Both the position numbers and the translations under genes were made by a program. From NCBI GenBank assembly GCA_016791475.1, contig JAEUWI010000023.1, forward strand, positions 42,819 to 106,818: DNA of 64,000 nucleotides. Direction: 5' to 3'. Below the pieces are notes generated by a model. That model had not been told where the DNA came from and searched no databases. It saw nothing but the letters and a program-made list of their open reading frames with translations. How positions within the stretch are numbered: the first letter of the stretch is position 1; each line of letters begins with the position of its first letter. This DNA is from Candidatus Hydrogenedentota bacterium (GTDB lineage Bacteria > Hydrogenedentota > Hydrogenedentia > Hydrogenedentales > JAEUWI01). Below are positions 37,392 through 45,216 of the stretch, one piece after another.

Positions 37392-37837
37392 AGTCCCTCG
37401 CTTTCCTTTTTCGTAGTCTTGCTTATCCAAAGCGTAACCTGGTTCCCCGCGTTGTTGAACCGAACCCGGTGGGCATACAGCGCGCCGATGGCCAGTCCGC
37501 GCCCCGAGGTGGACACTTCTTCCGGGGGGGTTCGGCTCAATGTGCGCCAGCGGAAGCCCGGACCTTCGTCCTGGATCCGCACCACAATCCACTTTGGCCC
37601 TATCCTGAAGTCCACCGCGACTTTTTTCTTCCCATCCAGACCGTTCCCGTGCTCCATCCCATTGACGATAAACTCGCGCAACAGCAGATCCACATCAAAC
37701 TGAACATGCTCCAGACCGTGCCGGCCCAGCAGCTCACGGGCCGTCACGCAAATATCGTCCACCAGCGCCAGGCGCGACTCCACCTCGAAGGCAAAGCCGG
37801 CGGAATCGATGCGACGCTTTTGTACCTCGGTGTTCAT
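37388..37837 (-). CDS. RsbW-like ATP-binding protein (HATPase_c_2), serine kinase/anti-sigma type
   Basis: A 149-aa GHKL ATPase of the anti-sigma regulatory type. It has the N box REFIVNGMEHGNG near residue 54, the G1-like VRIQDEGPGFRW and GRGLAIG as G2. Proteins of this kind phosphorylate a STAS antagonist and may bind a target protein. The start at 37837 and the stop both overlap neighbouring genes in ATGA, tying its level to the phosphatase and the STAS protein. Whether it controls a sigma factor or the chemosensory kinase is unknown. Confidence 0.9.
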   Translation of the reverse strand: MNTEVQKRRIDSAGFAFEVESRLALVDDICVTARELLGRHGLEHVQFDVDLLLREFIVNGMEHGNGLDGKKKVAVDFRIGPKWIVVRIQDEGPGFRWRTLSRTPPEEVSTSGRGLAIGALYAHRVRFNNAGNQVTLWISKTTKKESEGL

Positions 37838-38970
37838 ACACAGATACCCTGGAGAATGATGTCATCATTGAGTTCGGAGAAGGCGCAGAGCCGCTCCACG
37901 ATGGTGGTAACGGCCTCCGCCATCGGCAGATGGGCGGTGGCGCCGCAGGCCTCTTCCAGACGCGCAACCCCGTCGGATCGCGATTCCGTGAGCTCAATAA
38001 GCCCGTCGGTACAGAGATAAAGCCGGTCACCCGGATGCACCCGCAGTTCGAGGACGCTGAAAACGGGATCGGGAAAAATGCCCACCACGTCCCCCTCCTG
38101 CTGGAGCACCTGGACCGGCCCCCCGCTCGCCGGAACGAGCACGGCGGGTGGATGTCCGGCGCTCACCAGCGTCAGGGTGTTGAACTCACGATTGAGGCGG
38201 ACGTAAATCGCCGTGAAGTACGCCGTCTCGGGAAGAACCCGGCGAAGGGTCCGGTTGATCATGACGAGGATTTCCGACGGGGTGTTCAAGACCGAGGCAT
38301 ATTCCGCCAGGAGCGCCTTGAAGGACGCGGTCCAGAGCGATACCCCGAGGTTGTGCCCGCTGGCATCGGCCACCACATAGTCCGCCGTACGATTACCGAC
38401 CATGAATACATCGTAGAAGTCACCGCCCGCCCCGTGGAACTGGCGAATGCACACCTCAAAATTCGCTTCGGGAAGACTCTCCGGTAGGGGCATCAGCGAC
38501 TGCTGGGTCGTCGCGATCTGCTCGATGCGCTCCGCATGGAAACGGGCCAGGGACTCATAGGCCATGCGAAGGCGGAGGTGCGTGCGCACCCGCGCCAGTA
38601 CTTCGCCCGCCGCCAGTGGCTTGGTGATGTAGTCTACCGCCCCAGAGGCAAAGCCCTGAACCTTGGTCGACTCGTCGCTGTTGGAGGATATGAATAGCAC
38701 CGGGATATCGGACGGCGCCGCCCCGGAGCTCATCCGCGCGCAAAAGTCGAGACCATTCCCGTCGGGCAGATGGACATCCAGCAGCACGAGGGTGATCGGG
38801 TGCGCCCTCAGCAGCGCTTCCGCCTCCGCAAGATCACCCGCCAGCAGGGTGCTGAAGCCGGTGCTGCGAAGAAGCCGATCCAAAAGGCGAACCGTAACCC
38901 GGTCATCATCCACGACCAGTATCAGTGGGCGGCCCGCTTTTGCCTCTCTCGTCCCGGCTGAATCAGCCAT
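37834..38970 (-). CDS. response regulator with SpoIIE/PP2C phosphatase output
   Basis: A 378-aa protein. The receiver domain (about 14-130) has acidic residues VVDDD (19-23) and phosphoacceptor Asp65 in LVLLDVHLPDG. The SpoIIE-type serine phosphatase domain begins near 170, with GGDFYDVF, ADASGHNLGVSL and LVSAGHPPAVL. It should dephosphorylate the STAS protein when its receiver is phosphorylated, plausibly by the CheA hybrid of the same operon. ATG 38970 was chosen; the frame extends to a TTG at 39069 without an evident ribosome-binding site. It is the first gene of the cluster. Confidence 0.92.
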   Translation of the reverse strand: MADSAGTREAKAGRPLILVVDDDRVTVRLLDRLLRSTGFSTLLAGDLAEAEALLRAHPITLVLLDVHLPDGNGLDFCARMSSGAAPSDIPVLFISSNSDESTKVQGFASGAVDYITKPLAAGEVLARVRTHLRLRMAYESLARFHAERIEQIATTQQSLMPLPESLPEANFEVCIRQFHGAGGDFYDVFMVGNRTADYVVADASGHNLGVSLWTASFKALLAEYASVLNTPSEILVMINRTLRRVLPETAYFTAIYVRLNREFNTLTLVSAGHPPAVLVPASGGPVQVLQQEGDVVGIFPDPVFSVLELRVHPGDRLYLCTDGLIELTESRSDGVARLEEACGATAHLPMAEAVTTIVERLCAFSELNDDIILQGICV

Positions 38971-39560
38971 CGCAACGCTTTCATAATCTCGAATAAAATG
39001 CCCCGACGGGTACGCCGCCAGATCGGACCCATCCGATCGGCCATTTCGAACCAACGAACTCGAATTCAACGGTACCTCGATTCGCGATAACCAGGTCCCG
39101 GCTCTATGGTCGGTGGACCTTCAGAACCGGGCGGCATCGTACTGCAAGAAATTCCCCACACGTTCTCCACTGCCGTTATTCAGTTGAGATGTTATTCGGG
39201 TCGGTCGGTAAGCGCCTGCGGAACCCGATGTTCCATCTCCACACACCCGCTTTGTCGGGGTATCCCCGTCAGAGAACCCATGATGATGTGGATGACGTCA
39301 CATGTGACCCGCGCGACCTGGAACATTCTATTGTGCGGCGTGAGGTCCCCCGACCCCGGCCAGAATTCCTGGTATTCCCACCGAAAAATCGATCTTTGCG
39401 CGATTTGCGTCGACGTAACGCGTTGATTATCTCATTACACTTGACAAAAGTCCAGCGAAATTCTTAGTTTTGGTCCGTTTGCTCTTCCGAGCGCTTAACA
39501 GGCCAACCAACAATCTGAATATACCACATACCCCGCATATTCGGAACAAATAATACTAAA
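38971..39560. other. 590-bp spacer upstream of the chemosensory cluster
   Basis: No convincing gene lies here. It must contain the promoter of the minus-strand chemosensory cluster, but no clear -35/-10 pair was found on that strand. A TTGACA at 39441-39446 faces the other way. The part near 39430-39560 is clearly AT-rich. Confidence 0.6.
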
Positions 39561-39926
39561 TCAATTATTTTTTTCTTCCTGCGGAGCGCTCCGACGTTTC
39601 CGCCGCTTTTTCTGCTTCCGGATTTTCTCCTGACGCAGGGCCTCGGGACTTTTTTTGCCGAGGGTGCGCTCTTCCATGAGTTCGCAGAGGCGACGCCGCG
39701 CGAAGAAGCGATTGAGCGACTGGGAGCGCGCCTCCTGCACCTTGACTTCGAGTCCGCTGGGGCGGTGGCTCAACTGGACGCAGGAAGAGGTCTTGTTGAT
39801 CTTCTGACCACCGGAGCCGCTGCCGCGCACGAAGGATTCGTCGAGATCTTCTTCGCGGATCCCGCAAGCCTCCATCTGGCGGAGGAGTTCGGCTTCTTTT
39901 TGCGGCGTGACGCCGAATCGGGGCAT
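39561..39926 (-). CDS. peptide-chain release-factor-like protein (RF-1 domain, GGQ)
   Basis: A 121-aa protein with the peptidyl-tRNA hydrolysis loop GSGSGGQKINKTSS (GGQ at 39-41). A very basic C-terminal tail (KIRKQKKRRKRR) could enter the ribosomal mRNA channel. It lacks the codon-recognition domains of RF1/RF2. It fits small ribosome-rescue factors such as ArfB or the bacterial relatives of mitochondrial MTRFR. Which subgroup it belongs to cannot be decided by eye. Confidence 0.88.
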   Translation of the reverse strand: MPRFGVTPQKEAELLRQMEACGIREEDLDESFVRGSGSGGQKINKTSSCVQLSHRPSGLEVKVQEARSQSLNRFFARRRLCELMEERTLGKKSPEALRQEKIRKQKKRRKRRSAPQEEKNN

Positions 39927-40056
39927 GGGTGCATTTCCTTCCTACGGTGAGCCATAGTTTAGCTGATTTTGCGAAGTCATTGGCATTGGCAACGCTCAGC
40001 CAGTTTCGATCCGCATTCCTCGTCGTGTCTTATAGCGGCCAAAAGATCGCGGATTC

Positions 40057-40237
40057 TGGGAGCGCCGGCATCCCTGCCGGCACCATGCACCGAAGGTGCA
40101 CGAATCGGGTGCCTGAGCAACAGAGATGAGATTATGCCCCCGCCATTTTGCAGCGCAGTCGATGGAAGTCCTTTGCGATCCCCGCACGGTCAGCATGCAC
40201 CTTCGGTGCATGGCCGGCAGGGATGCCAGCGCTCCCA
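40057..40237. repeat. 181-bp palindromic element, in a 522-bp spacer
   Basis: The left arm (40057-40100, starting TGGGAGCGCCGGCATCCCTG) and the right arm (40196-40237) are reverse complements over about 42 bases, with one substitution and two missing bases. Each arm also holds small internal palindromes (GCCGGCA..TGCCGGC and TGCACCGAAGGTGCA). The 95-bp centre has no gene. The structure suggests a miniature mobile element or REP-like sequence. The rest of the spacer (39927-40448) shows nothing else. Confidence 0.8.
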
Positions 40238-40448
40238 GCTTGCACATTTACTTTAGGAACCTTGGTTCTGGCGCTATCCGACGGGCTTGTACACACATCC
40301 GTTAACACGGGTTACGTTTCTTCATGGGTACAGCCTCCACCTGGATCGGCGATACTTTTCCATGCTCAAGGTCGTGGGCCAGGCGGATGCTGTCCCCGTC
40401 GGTGCGCGTCATGTTAGGATGCTCGGGCAATCGGAGCGCCAGGACGAC

Positions 40449-41447
40449 GTGAACCCTATATTGAAAACGGCCACCATCGTTGTGGCTCTACTCCTGCTGA
40501 GCCTCATCACGGGCTTCAGCCAGATCAAGACTGAGGGCCTGGCCTGGCAGGAGGCCAACTACTGGCCGCGTCTTGAGGCCGTCGCGAACGGCACGGCTCC
40601 CGCGCCGGATCAGTACCGCGTGCTCACGGATCGTCTGGTGGTCGTGGCGGTGAATTCGGCGGGGGCCCTCGGGGTTCCGCGCCCGGTGGGACTTACTTTT
40701 GTGGCGCTTCGTCTATTTCAGAATCTCTTGCTCTTTGTATTAGCCTTTGTTTTCTATCGGAAGCTTGGCATCCACCCTTATCCGGCGGTGTTGGGGCTGA
40801 GCGCATTGGCCTGGGGCATGACGCAGGCGAACTATGGCGCGGATCTCGGATTTAATGCGTCCACCGATGTCCTGCTTTATCTCGGCGCGGCGCTGGCGCT
40901 GGTGGGCGGGCGACCCGCCTGGCTCATCCCCATCACGGTAATCGCGGCGCTCAATCGCGAGAGCAGCATTCTCATTCCCTACATGGCGCTGGCCATTGCC
41001 GTGCGCTGGAAGCCCCGCCTGACGCTGGACAAGACTATCGCGGGCCCGGCCTTTGCCGCCCTCGCGGTGTGGTGCGTGCTGTTCGTCGTGTTGCACGTCG
41101 TTCTCGGCGCGCGCCCCTGGGCGCTGCACGAATCCGGCGCGGCGCCGGGCTTCGGCCTGCTTCGTTACAATCTCACGAACCCCGCCGCCTGGGAGCATGC
41201 CTTCGGCATGGTGGGCATTCTACCCGTGCTGGCGCTGCTGTCGTGGCGGTATTGGGCGACGCCGCTCAAGGCCATCTTTTGGAGTGTGGCGCCGCTGTGG
41301 TGTGTCGGGACGCTTTTCTGTGCGCCGGTGGATCAGTCGCGTGTGTTGCTGTTGCCGCAGGTCCTGGTGTTCGTTCCCGGCCTGTTGTGCGGCCTGGCCG
41401 GCTGGCGCGAAGTCCACGAAAACAAGACGCCTGGACTGCTCGCATGA
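40449..41447 (+). CDS. polytopic membrane protein, first of a tandem paralogous pair
   Basis: A 332-aa protein with about eight to nine hydrophobic segments. Shared features with the next gene are QYRVLTDRLV, the RPVG block, FYRKLGI, LAWGM and NRESS. The family was not recognised; its length and helix pattern recall GT-C glycosyltransferases or bacterial integral membrane proteins of unknown role. The start is uncertain. GTG 40449 is preferred for CAGGA just upstream, but the frame is open to 40287. It overlaps the next gene in ATGA. Confidence 0.7.
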   Translation: MNPILKTATIVVALLLLSLITGFSQIKTEGLAWQEANYWPRLEAVANGTAPAPDQYRVLTDRLVVVAVNSAGALGVPRPVGLTFVALRLFQNLLLFVLAFVFYRKLGIHPYPAVLGLSALAWGMTQANYGADLGFNASTDVLLYLGAALALVGGRPAWLIPITVIAALNRESSILIPYMALAIAVRWKPRLTLDKTIAGPAFAALAVWCVLFVVLHVVLGARPWALHESGAAPGFGLLRYNLTNPAAWEHAFGMVGILPVLALLSWRYWATPLKAIFWSVAPLWCVGTLFCAPVDQSRVLLLPQVLVFVPGLLCGLAGWREVHENKTPGLLA

Positions 41448-42436
41448 GCGGGATGGCTCGCAAACAATACGTCCTGGTGGCCGTGCTGGTCGCCTTGGTC
41501 AGCGTGTACTTTGTGCACTACCAGATCACCTTCATGGGCCTCGAATGGTATGAAACCGTGCAGTGGGGACGCACGCTGAAGGTCATCAACGGCGAAAGCG
41601 GCACGCCGTGGCAGTATCGGCTCTTTACCGAGGGTATGGTCTATGGCCTGGTGAAGCTCTTCGAGCAGATTGGTGTTGCGCGGCCCATTGGCACCGCGTT
41701 CATTCTGTTCCGGTTCGCGCAGTGTCTGCTTACTTTTTCCCTCGCGGTGGCCTATTACCGAAAGCTCGGGCTCACGCTCATCGAAGGCTTGCTCGGCGTG
41801 TCGCTCCTGGTCTGGGGGATGTGCCACGGGCTCTACGACACGGACATGACCTTCAACACCTACACGGACATGAGCCTCTTTCTTATCGCGGGACTGCTTA
41901 TTCTCCATGAGAAACCGCTGTGGATCATTCCGCTCATGATTATTGCGCCGTTCAATCGGGAGACCAGCGGGTGTATTCCGATGATGCTGCTCTTCAGCAG
42001 CGTGGCGCTCTCGCCGAAGTTTGCACTGCCACCCCGACGCATTCTCGCGATTGTTGGCGTGTCGCTGCTGCTCTGGTTGTGCATCGTGGGGGGCCTGCGG
42101 CTGGTCTACGGCATGCGGCCCTACATCGTGCCCACGGCGGGCAAGGAGCCCATCCTGCCCTTGTTGATGTTCAACCTCACGTGGTGGCGCACGTGGGTCT
42201 TTCTCTTCGCAACGCTGGGGCTATTGCCCATCATGGCGCTGTCGTCCTGGAAGGGGTGGCCGACGCCGCTACAACGCTTCTTCTGGGCGGTGGTGCCGGT
42301 GTGGTTTCCCGCCCACTTTGCGTTGGCCCACGCGCCGGAGACGCGGCTTTTTCTGGTGCCGCAGGTGCTGATTTTTGTTCCGGGGGCGCTGCTGGGGCTG
42401 CGGTATTTTCGGGAGAGGAAGGTGGAGGCTAAGTGA
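41444..42436 (+). CDS. polytopic membrane protein, second of the tandem pair
   Basis: A 330-aa membrane protein, paralogous to the preceding one along its whole length: QYRLFTEGMV, RPIGTAF, YYRKLGL, LVWGM, FNRETS and a matching LVPQVLIFVPG near the end. ATG 41444 overlaps the upstream stop. Its stop codon TGA (42434-42436) is the first triplet of an inverted-repeat element, so the C-terminus may have been reset by that insertion. The function is unknown. Confidence 0.78.
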   Translation: MSGMARKQYVLVAVLVALVSVYFVHYQITFMGLEWYETVQWGRTLKVINGESGTPWQYRLFTEGMVYGLVKLFEQIGVARPIGTAFILFRFAQCLLTFSLAVAYYRKLGLTLIEGLLGVSLLVWGMCHGLYDTDMTFNTYTDMSLFLIAGLLILHEKPLWIIPLMIIAPFNRETSGCIPMMLLFSSVALSPKFALPPRRILAIVGVSLLLWLCIVGGLRLVYGMRPYIVPTAGKEPILPLLMFNLTWWRTWVFLFATLGLLPIMALSSWKGWPTPLQRFFWAVVPVWFPAHFALAHAPETRLFLVPQVLIFVPGALLGLRYFRERKVEAK

Positions 42437-42580
42437 CCACGGAGGTCACGGAGGCACGGAGGAAAAGGTGTGAGAGAGGGAATCTGGAGAAACTTTCTTG
42501 AACGTAAGCGTGCGGTAGCGACACCTCGGCGCCTTTGAAACTCTCTTTTTTTCTCCGCGCCTCCGTGTCTCCGTGGTTCA
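42434..42580. repeat. 147-bp empty inverted-repeat element of the GxxExxY cassette family
   Basis: The left arm (42434-42468, starting TGACCACGGAGGTCACGGAG) and right arm (42553-42580, CTCCGCGCCTCCGTGTCTCC and on) match the arms of the 3443-4175 cassette. The roughly 85-bp core has no gene. It provides the stop codon of the upstream gene. The remaining spacer to 42835 contains nothing recognisable. Confidence 0.8.
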
Positions 42581-42835
42581 AATCTTTGTTTGCGGCCAAC
42601 AGATGAGCTGAATCCATTCGTGGTTGGTTTTTTTCCAGCCCTGGATGATAAATGTGCTTCTGCGCAATCGCGTCACGACCCCAACATGATGAACTGCGTC
42701 TCACGGGGCATGGTACGATTGGTTACGTGCCCTCCGCGCACGACGGGACAGCCACGGACGTTGCAGTCACGGGTTCTCGGAGACGGATCGTGGCTCGTTA
42801 ATGACGTGAGCGCTACCTTGGTTCACGAGTCCGCG

Positions 42836-44527
42836 TCAGTCCCTGCGGGTGGGAAATAGTGATGCGTCGTAGGGCTGTGCGTCGTCGGGGTGGTTCTTTT
42901 TGTAGATGCGGAAGATGGTGTCCATGTTGCGATCAAGCCAGGGGATCTTCGGCGCGATTTCCGGGTCGACTTGAAAGACCTTCTCCACGTGGTAGGCCTC
43001 CTTCAGCCAGTCGTTGCTCTTGAAGAAATAGAGCACTTCGATATCGCGGAGGAAGAGGTATTCGGGCTTCAGGTCTTTGACCATGTTTTCCAGGCAGCGG
43101 CGTTCGGGTGGCTGGGATTCGCTCCAGGCGACGACCTTGCGATTGGCGAGGCCGGGCCAGTCGTAGACGTTGCCGCGGGAGTAGTAGCTCATGTAGCCGA
43201 GGGGTTCGCAGCCCACGGCTTCATCGGGCTTCATGCGCTCTTTGAGGTAGAGGCCGGCCGCCATGCGCACGTCGTTTTCGACGTACTGCTGGATCATGCG
43301 CTCGGTGTAGAAGCTGATGGGCAATACACTGACGAAAAGCCCGAGGTAGACGGCGGCGAAGCCCCCCTCCCAACGCCCGCGCCATGTCGCGCTCTTGATC
43401 CACTCCCCCGCCCATTGGAGTCCACGAAGGCTGAGCAGAAGGAGCGTGAGTATATAGGGCATTTTGTACCAGCCGAAGACGACGGGCACGACGTAGACGT
43501 AGTAGAGGCTATAGACCACCACCACGGCCACCAGGGGCCAAAGCACCCATTGACGCTTGAAAAAGACGACGAGGGTGCCGATTACGGAGAAGCCGAACAT
43601 GAAATTGGCGATGGGGCTCTCCGCGCCCTTGGTGAAGAAGAGATGGACGCTCGCGCCGTGTCCGGCGAACATGGGTCCGAGGTGCACGTGCAACTGCTCG
43701 GCCATCATGAGCCAGGTGTGGCGCTTGATCGCGAAGAAACTGAGCTCGGGCGCCTTCTGGTACCACTTGGTGTAGCCCAGGCCCTTGGCGAGGACGGTAT
43801 TGGGGATGGGCGAGCCGTAGTAGAGCACGGTGAACAGGATCCAAGGCAAGTACACGGCCAATGCGATGCCCGTGACCGGCAGGAAGGCTTTAGGGCGATT
43901 GAACAACACGTAGACGCCCGAAATGATGGTCCAGAAGGCATAGTCCGGGCGCACAAGCATACACAGGCCCAGTGAAATGCCCAGCGGGACCGTGTCGAGC
44001 GTCATGGTGTAGTAGACCGACATAATGAGGATGAGCACGGCCAACTGGGTCTCCATGCCGGCCATGCCCCAGAGGATCTGGTGGTGTTCCACGGCGGCGA
44101 AGCCCATGGCAATGATGGCCAGGGGCGTGGAGAGGCGAACCCTGGGGTGGATGGCGATTCCCAGCAGATAGAGCACGGTGAGGGCGCTGGCGGGAATAGA
44201 AACGAGCTTGAGGAACTCCACACCGAAGCCAACGCGCATCAGATCGCCGATCAGCGGCACCAGGACGCTCAGGGGGCTGGTGAATCCGTGCAGCGGGGGC
44301 TCGCCGGGGCGAACATGGGTGAGGCCGAAGCCGCTGGCCATATTCTCCGCGTGGAGGCAGGTGATGAGAGCGTCTTCCCAGTAGCGCTGGGTGTAGCACC
44401 AGAAGACGATCCGGATGAGCATGGCCGCAAGGGCGATCCAGCCGGCGGCTTTCACCACCGATTGATTGGATTCGTCGTCCACCCCCGCAATACGCAGCCA
44501 ACCCGCGACTCGAACTACACCTGGCAT
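42836..44527 (-). CDS. GT-C-like membrane glycosyltransferase
   Basis: A 563-aa protein with about ten to twelve hydrophobic segments. After the first, YWEDALITCLHAENMASG places acidic residues where GT-C enzymes have their catalytic acidic motif. Then PGEPPLHGFTSPL follows, common in lipid-linked-sugar glycosyltransferases of the ArnT/GT39-like group. A soluble C-terminal domain of about 130 residues completes it. Sugar and acceptor are unknown. ATG 44527 was chosen, with GGGA upstream; the longer frame runs into tandem repeats and is rejected. Confidence 0.78.
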   Translation of the reverse strand: MPGVVRVAGWLRIAGVDDESNQSVVKAAGWIALAAMLIRIVFWCYTQRYWEDALITCLHAENMASGFGLTHVRPGEPPLHGFTSPLSVLVPLIGDLMRVGFGVEFLKLVSIPASALTVLYLLGIAIHPRVRLSTPLAIIAMGFAAVEHHQILWGMAGMETQLAVLILIMSVYYTMTLDTVPLGISLGLCMLVRPDYAFWTIISGVYVLFNRPKAFLPVTGIALAVYLPWILFTVLYYGSPIPNTVLAKGLGYTKWYQKAPELSFFAIKRHTWLMMAEQLHVHLGPMFAGHGASVHLFFTKGAESPIANFMFGFSVIGTLVVFFKRQWVLWPLVAVVVVYSLYYVYVVPVVFGWYKMPYILTLLLLSLRGLQWAGEWIKSATWRGRWEGGFAAVYLGLFVSVLPISFYTERMIQQYVENDVRMAAGLYLKERMKPDEAVGCEPLGYMSYYSRGNVYDWPGLANRKVVAWSESQPPERRCLENMVKDLKPEYLFLRDIEVLYFFKSNDWLKEAYHVEKVFQVDPEIAPKIPWLDRNMDTIFRIYKKNHPDDAQPYDASLFPTRRD

Positions 44528-44610
44528 TTGATATTTCCCGTTGCTGCTGCGTGGACTTGAGGTCCGGGGCATTTTAGCCCAGCGGGGAAAGGCGGGTAAA
44601 GGCGCGGGGC

Positions 44611-44780
44611 TGATAGTTGATAGTTGATAGTTGATAGTTGATAGTTGATAGTTGTTAGCTGGTCGCTGAAAGTTGATAGTTATGGGACCGGGCAATATTG
44701 TCCATACGCCCCATAAGACCCATAAGACCCATAAGACCCATAAGACCCATAAGACCCATTCTTCAGCCTTCAGCCTTCAG
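44611..44780. repeat. cluster of 7-bp and 9-bp tandem repeats
   Basis: Six copies of TGATAGT (44611-44652), then five copies of CCCATAAGA (44710-44754, continuing to 44759), then nearly three copies of CTTCAGC (44761-44780). The 9-mer is identical to that at 15415-15456, and the first 7-mer is a one-base variant of the 7-mer there. The arrays lie between the glycosyltransferase start and the terminator of the 66-aa gene. Confidence 0.95.
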
Positions 44781-44795
44781 ACTCCTATCTGTCCC

Positions 44796-44839
44796 AAAAT
44801 GAGTGAAGGAGGCGCAGCATCCGTGCCGCGCCTCCTTCA
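44796..44839 (-). terminator. rho-independent terminator of the 66-aa gene
   Basis: A perfect 12-bp stem (44804-44815 with 44828-44839) and a 12-base loop, followed on the minus strand by CTCATTTT. It lies 19 bases after the stop of the small gene. Confidence 0.8.
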
Positions 44840-44857
44840 AAAGGAGTTTTGTGAGTG

Positions 44858-45058
44858 CTAAGCCAGCACGTCGAGGTCGTGTCCGGACGTACCCATGGTT
44901 ACTGTTATGGCGCTTTGAATCAACTGCAATGCAGCGGCCCTCGCACCACCAGACGACTGTTCCTGATCCTTCAGACGAGTCGACTGCACAGAACCTTGAT
45001 ATCGGCCCTGACTTACACCGGCCCCAACGCCGCTGACACTTCCGGATACTCCAGTCAT
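44858..45058 (-). CDS. 66-aa small protein of unknown function
   Basis: The frame starts at ATG 45058 behind a near-perfect Shine-Dalgarno AAAGGAGG with a 5-base spacer, and a strong terminator follows. The peptide has a Gly/Ser-rich first third (TGVSGSVSGVGAG), a short polar helix, an Ala/Leu helix (RAAALQLIQSAI) and ends GHDLDVLA. The ending weakly resembles small YjfB-like putative motility proteins, but the match is too slight to name it. No signal peptide is visible. The expression signals make it a confident gene of unknown role. Confidence 0.78.
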   Translation of the reverse strand: MTGVSGSVSGVGAGVSQGRYQGSVQSTRLKDQEQSSGGARAAALQLIQSAITVTMGTSGHDLDVLA

Positions 45059-45063
45059 ACCAG

Positions 45064-45071
45064 CCTCCTTT
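45064..45071 (-). promoter_or_regulatory. strong Shine-Dalgarno site of the 66-aa gene
   Basis: AAAGGAGG on the minus strand, 5 bases before ATG 45058. It is one of the best ribosome-binding sites in the window and is the main evidence that this short frame is translated. Confidence 0.85.
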
Positions 45072-45155
45072 CTGCATTGGGCCTGTATCTTCTTAACACA
45101 TCCTTAGTTTCGGCAGTTTTCGCTTCGCACTTTAGCGTCCATCCGACACGGCCCC

Positions 45156-45197
45156 AAAAAAATAGGACCGGAGCGCTCCCGACGAAGGCTCCGGTCC
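45156..45197 (-). terminator. rho-independent terminator of the ceramidase-like gene
   Basis: A perfect 10-bp GC-rich stem (GGACCGGAGC/GCTCCGGTCC, 45165-45174 with 45188-45197) with a 13-base loop, then TATTTTTTT on the minus strand. It begins 19 bases after the stop at 45217, so transcription of the upstream gene should end before the 66-aa gene, which then needs its own promoter. Confidence 0.9.
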
Positions 45198-45216
45198 GAT
45201 GCGATTTGGGGCGGTA

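Noticed and set aside
39441..39446. TTGACA as a promoter -35 box
   Set aside because: No good -10 box at 16-18 bases, and it would transcribe antisense to the release-factor-like gene.
44611..44780. Possible CRISPR array
   Set aside because: Units are 7 or 9 bp in direct tandem without spacers; no cas genes are present.
44673..44861. Short plus-strand ORF with a repeated HKT tripeptide
   Set aside because: It is simply the 9-bp tandem repeat in translation and ends in the terminator of the minus-strand small gene.
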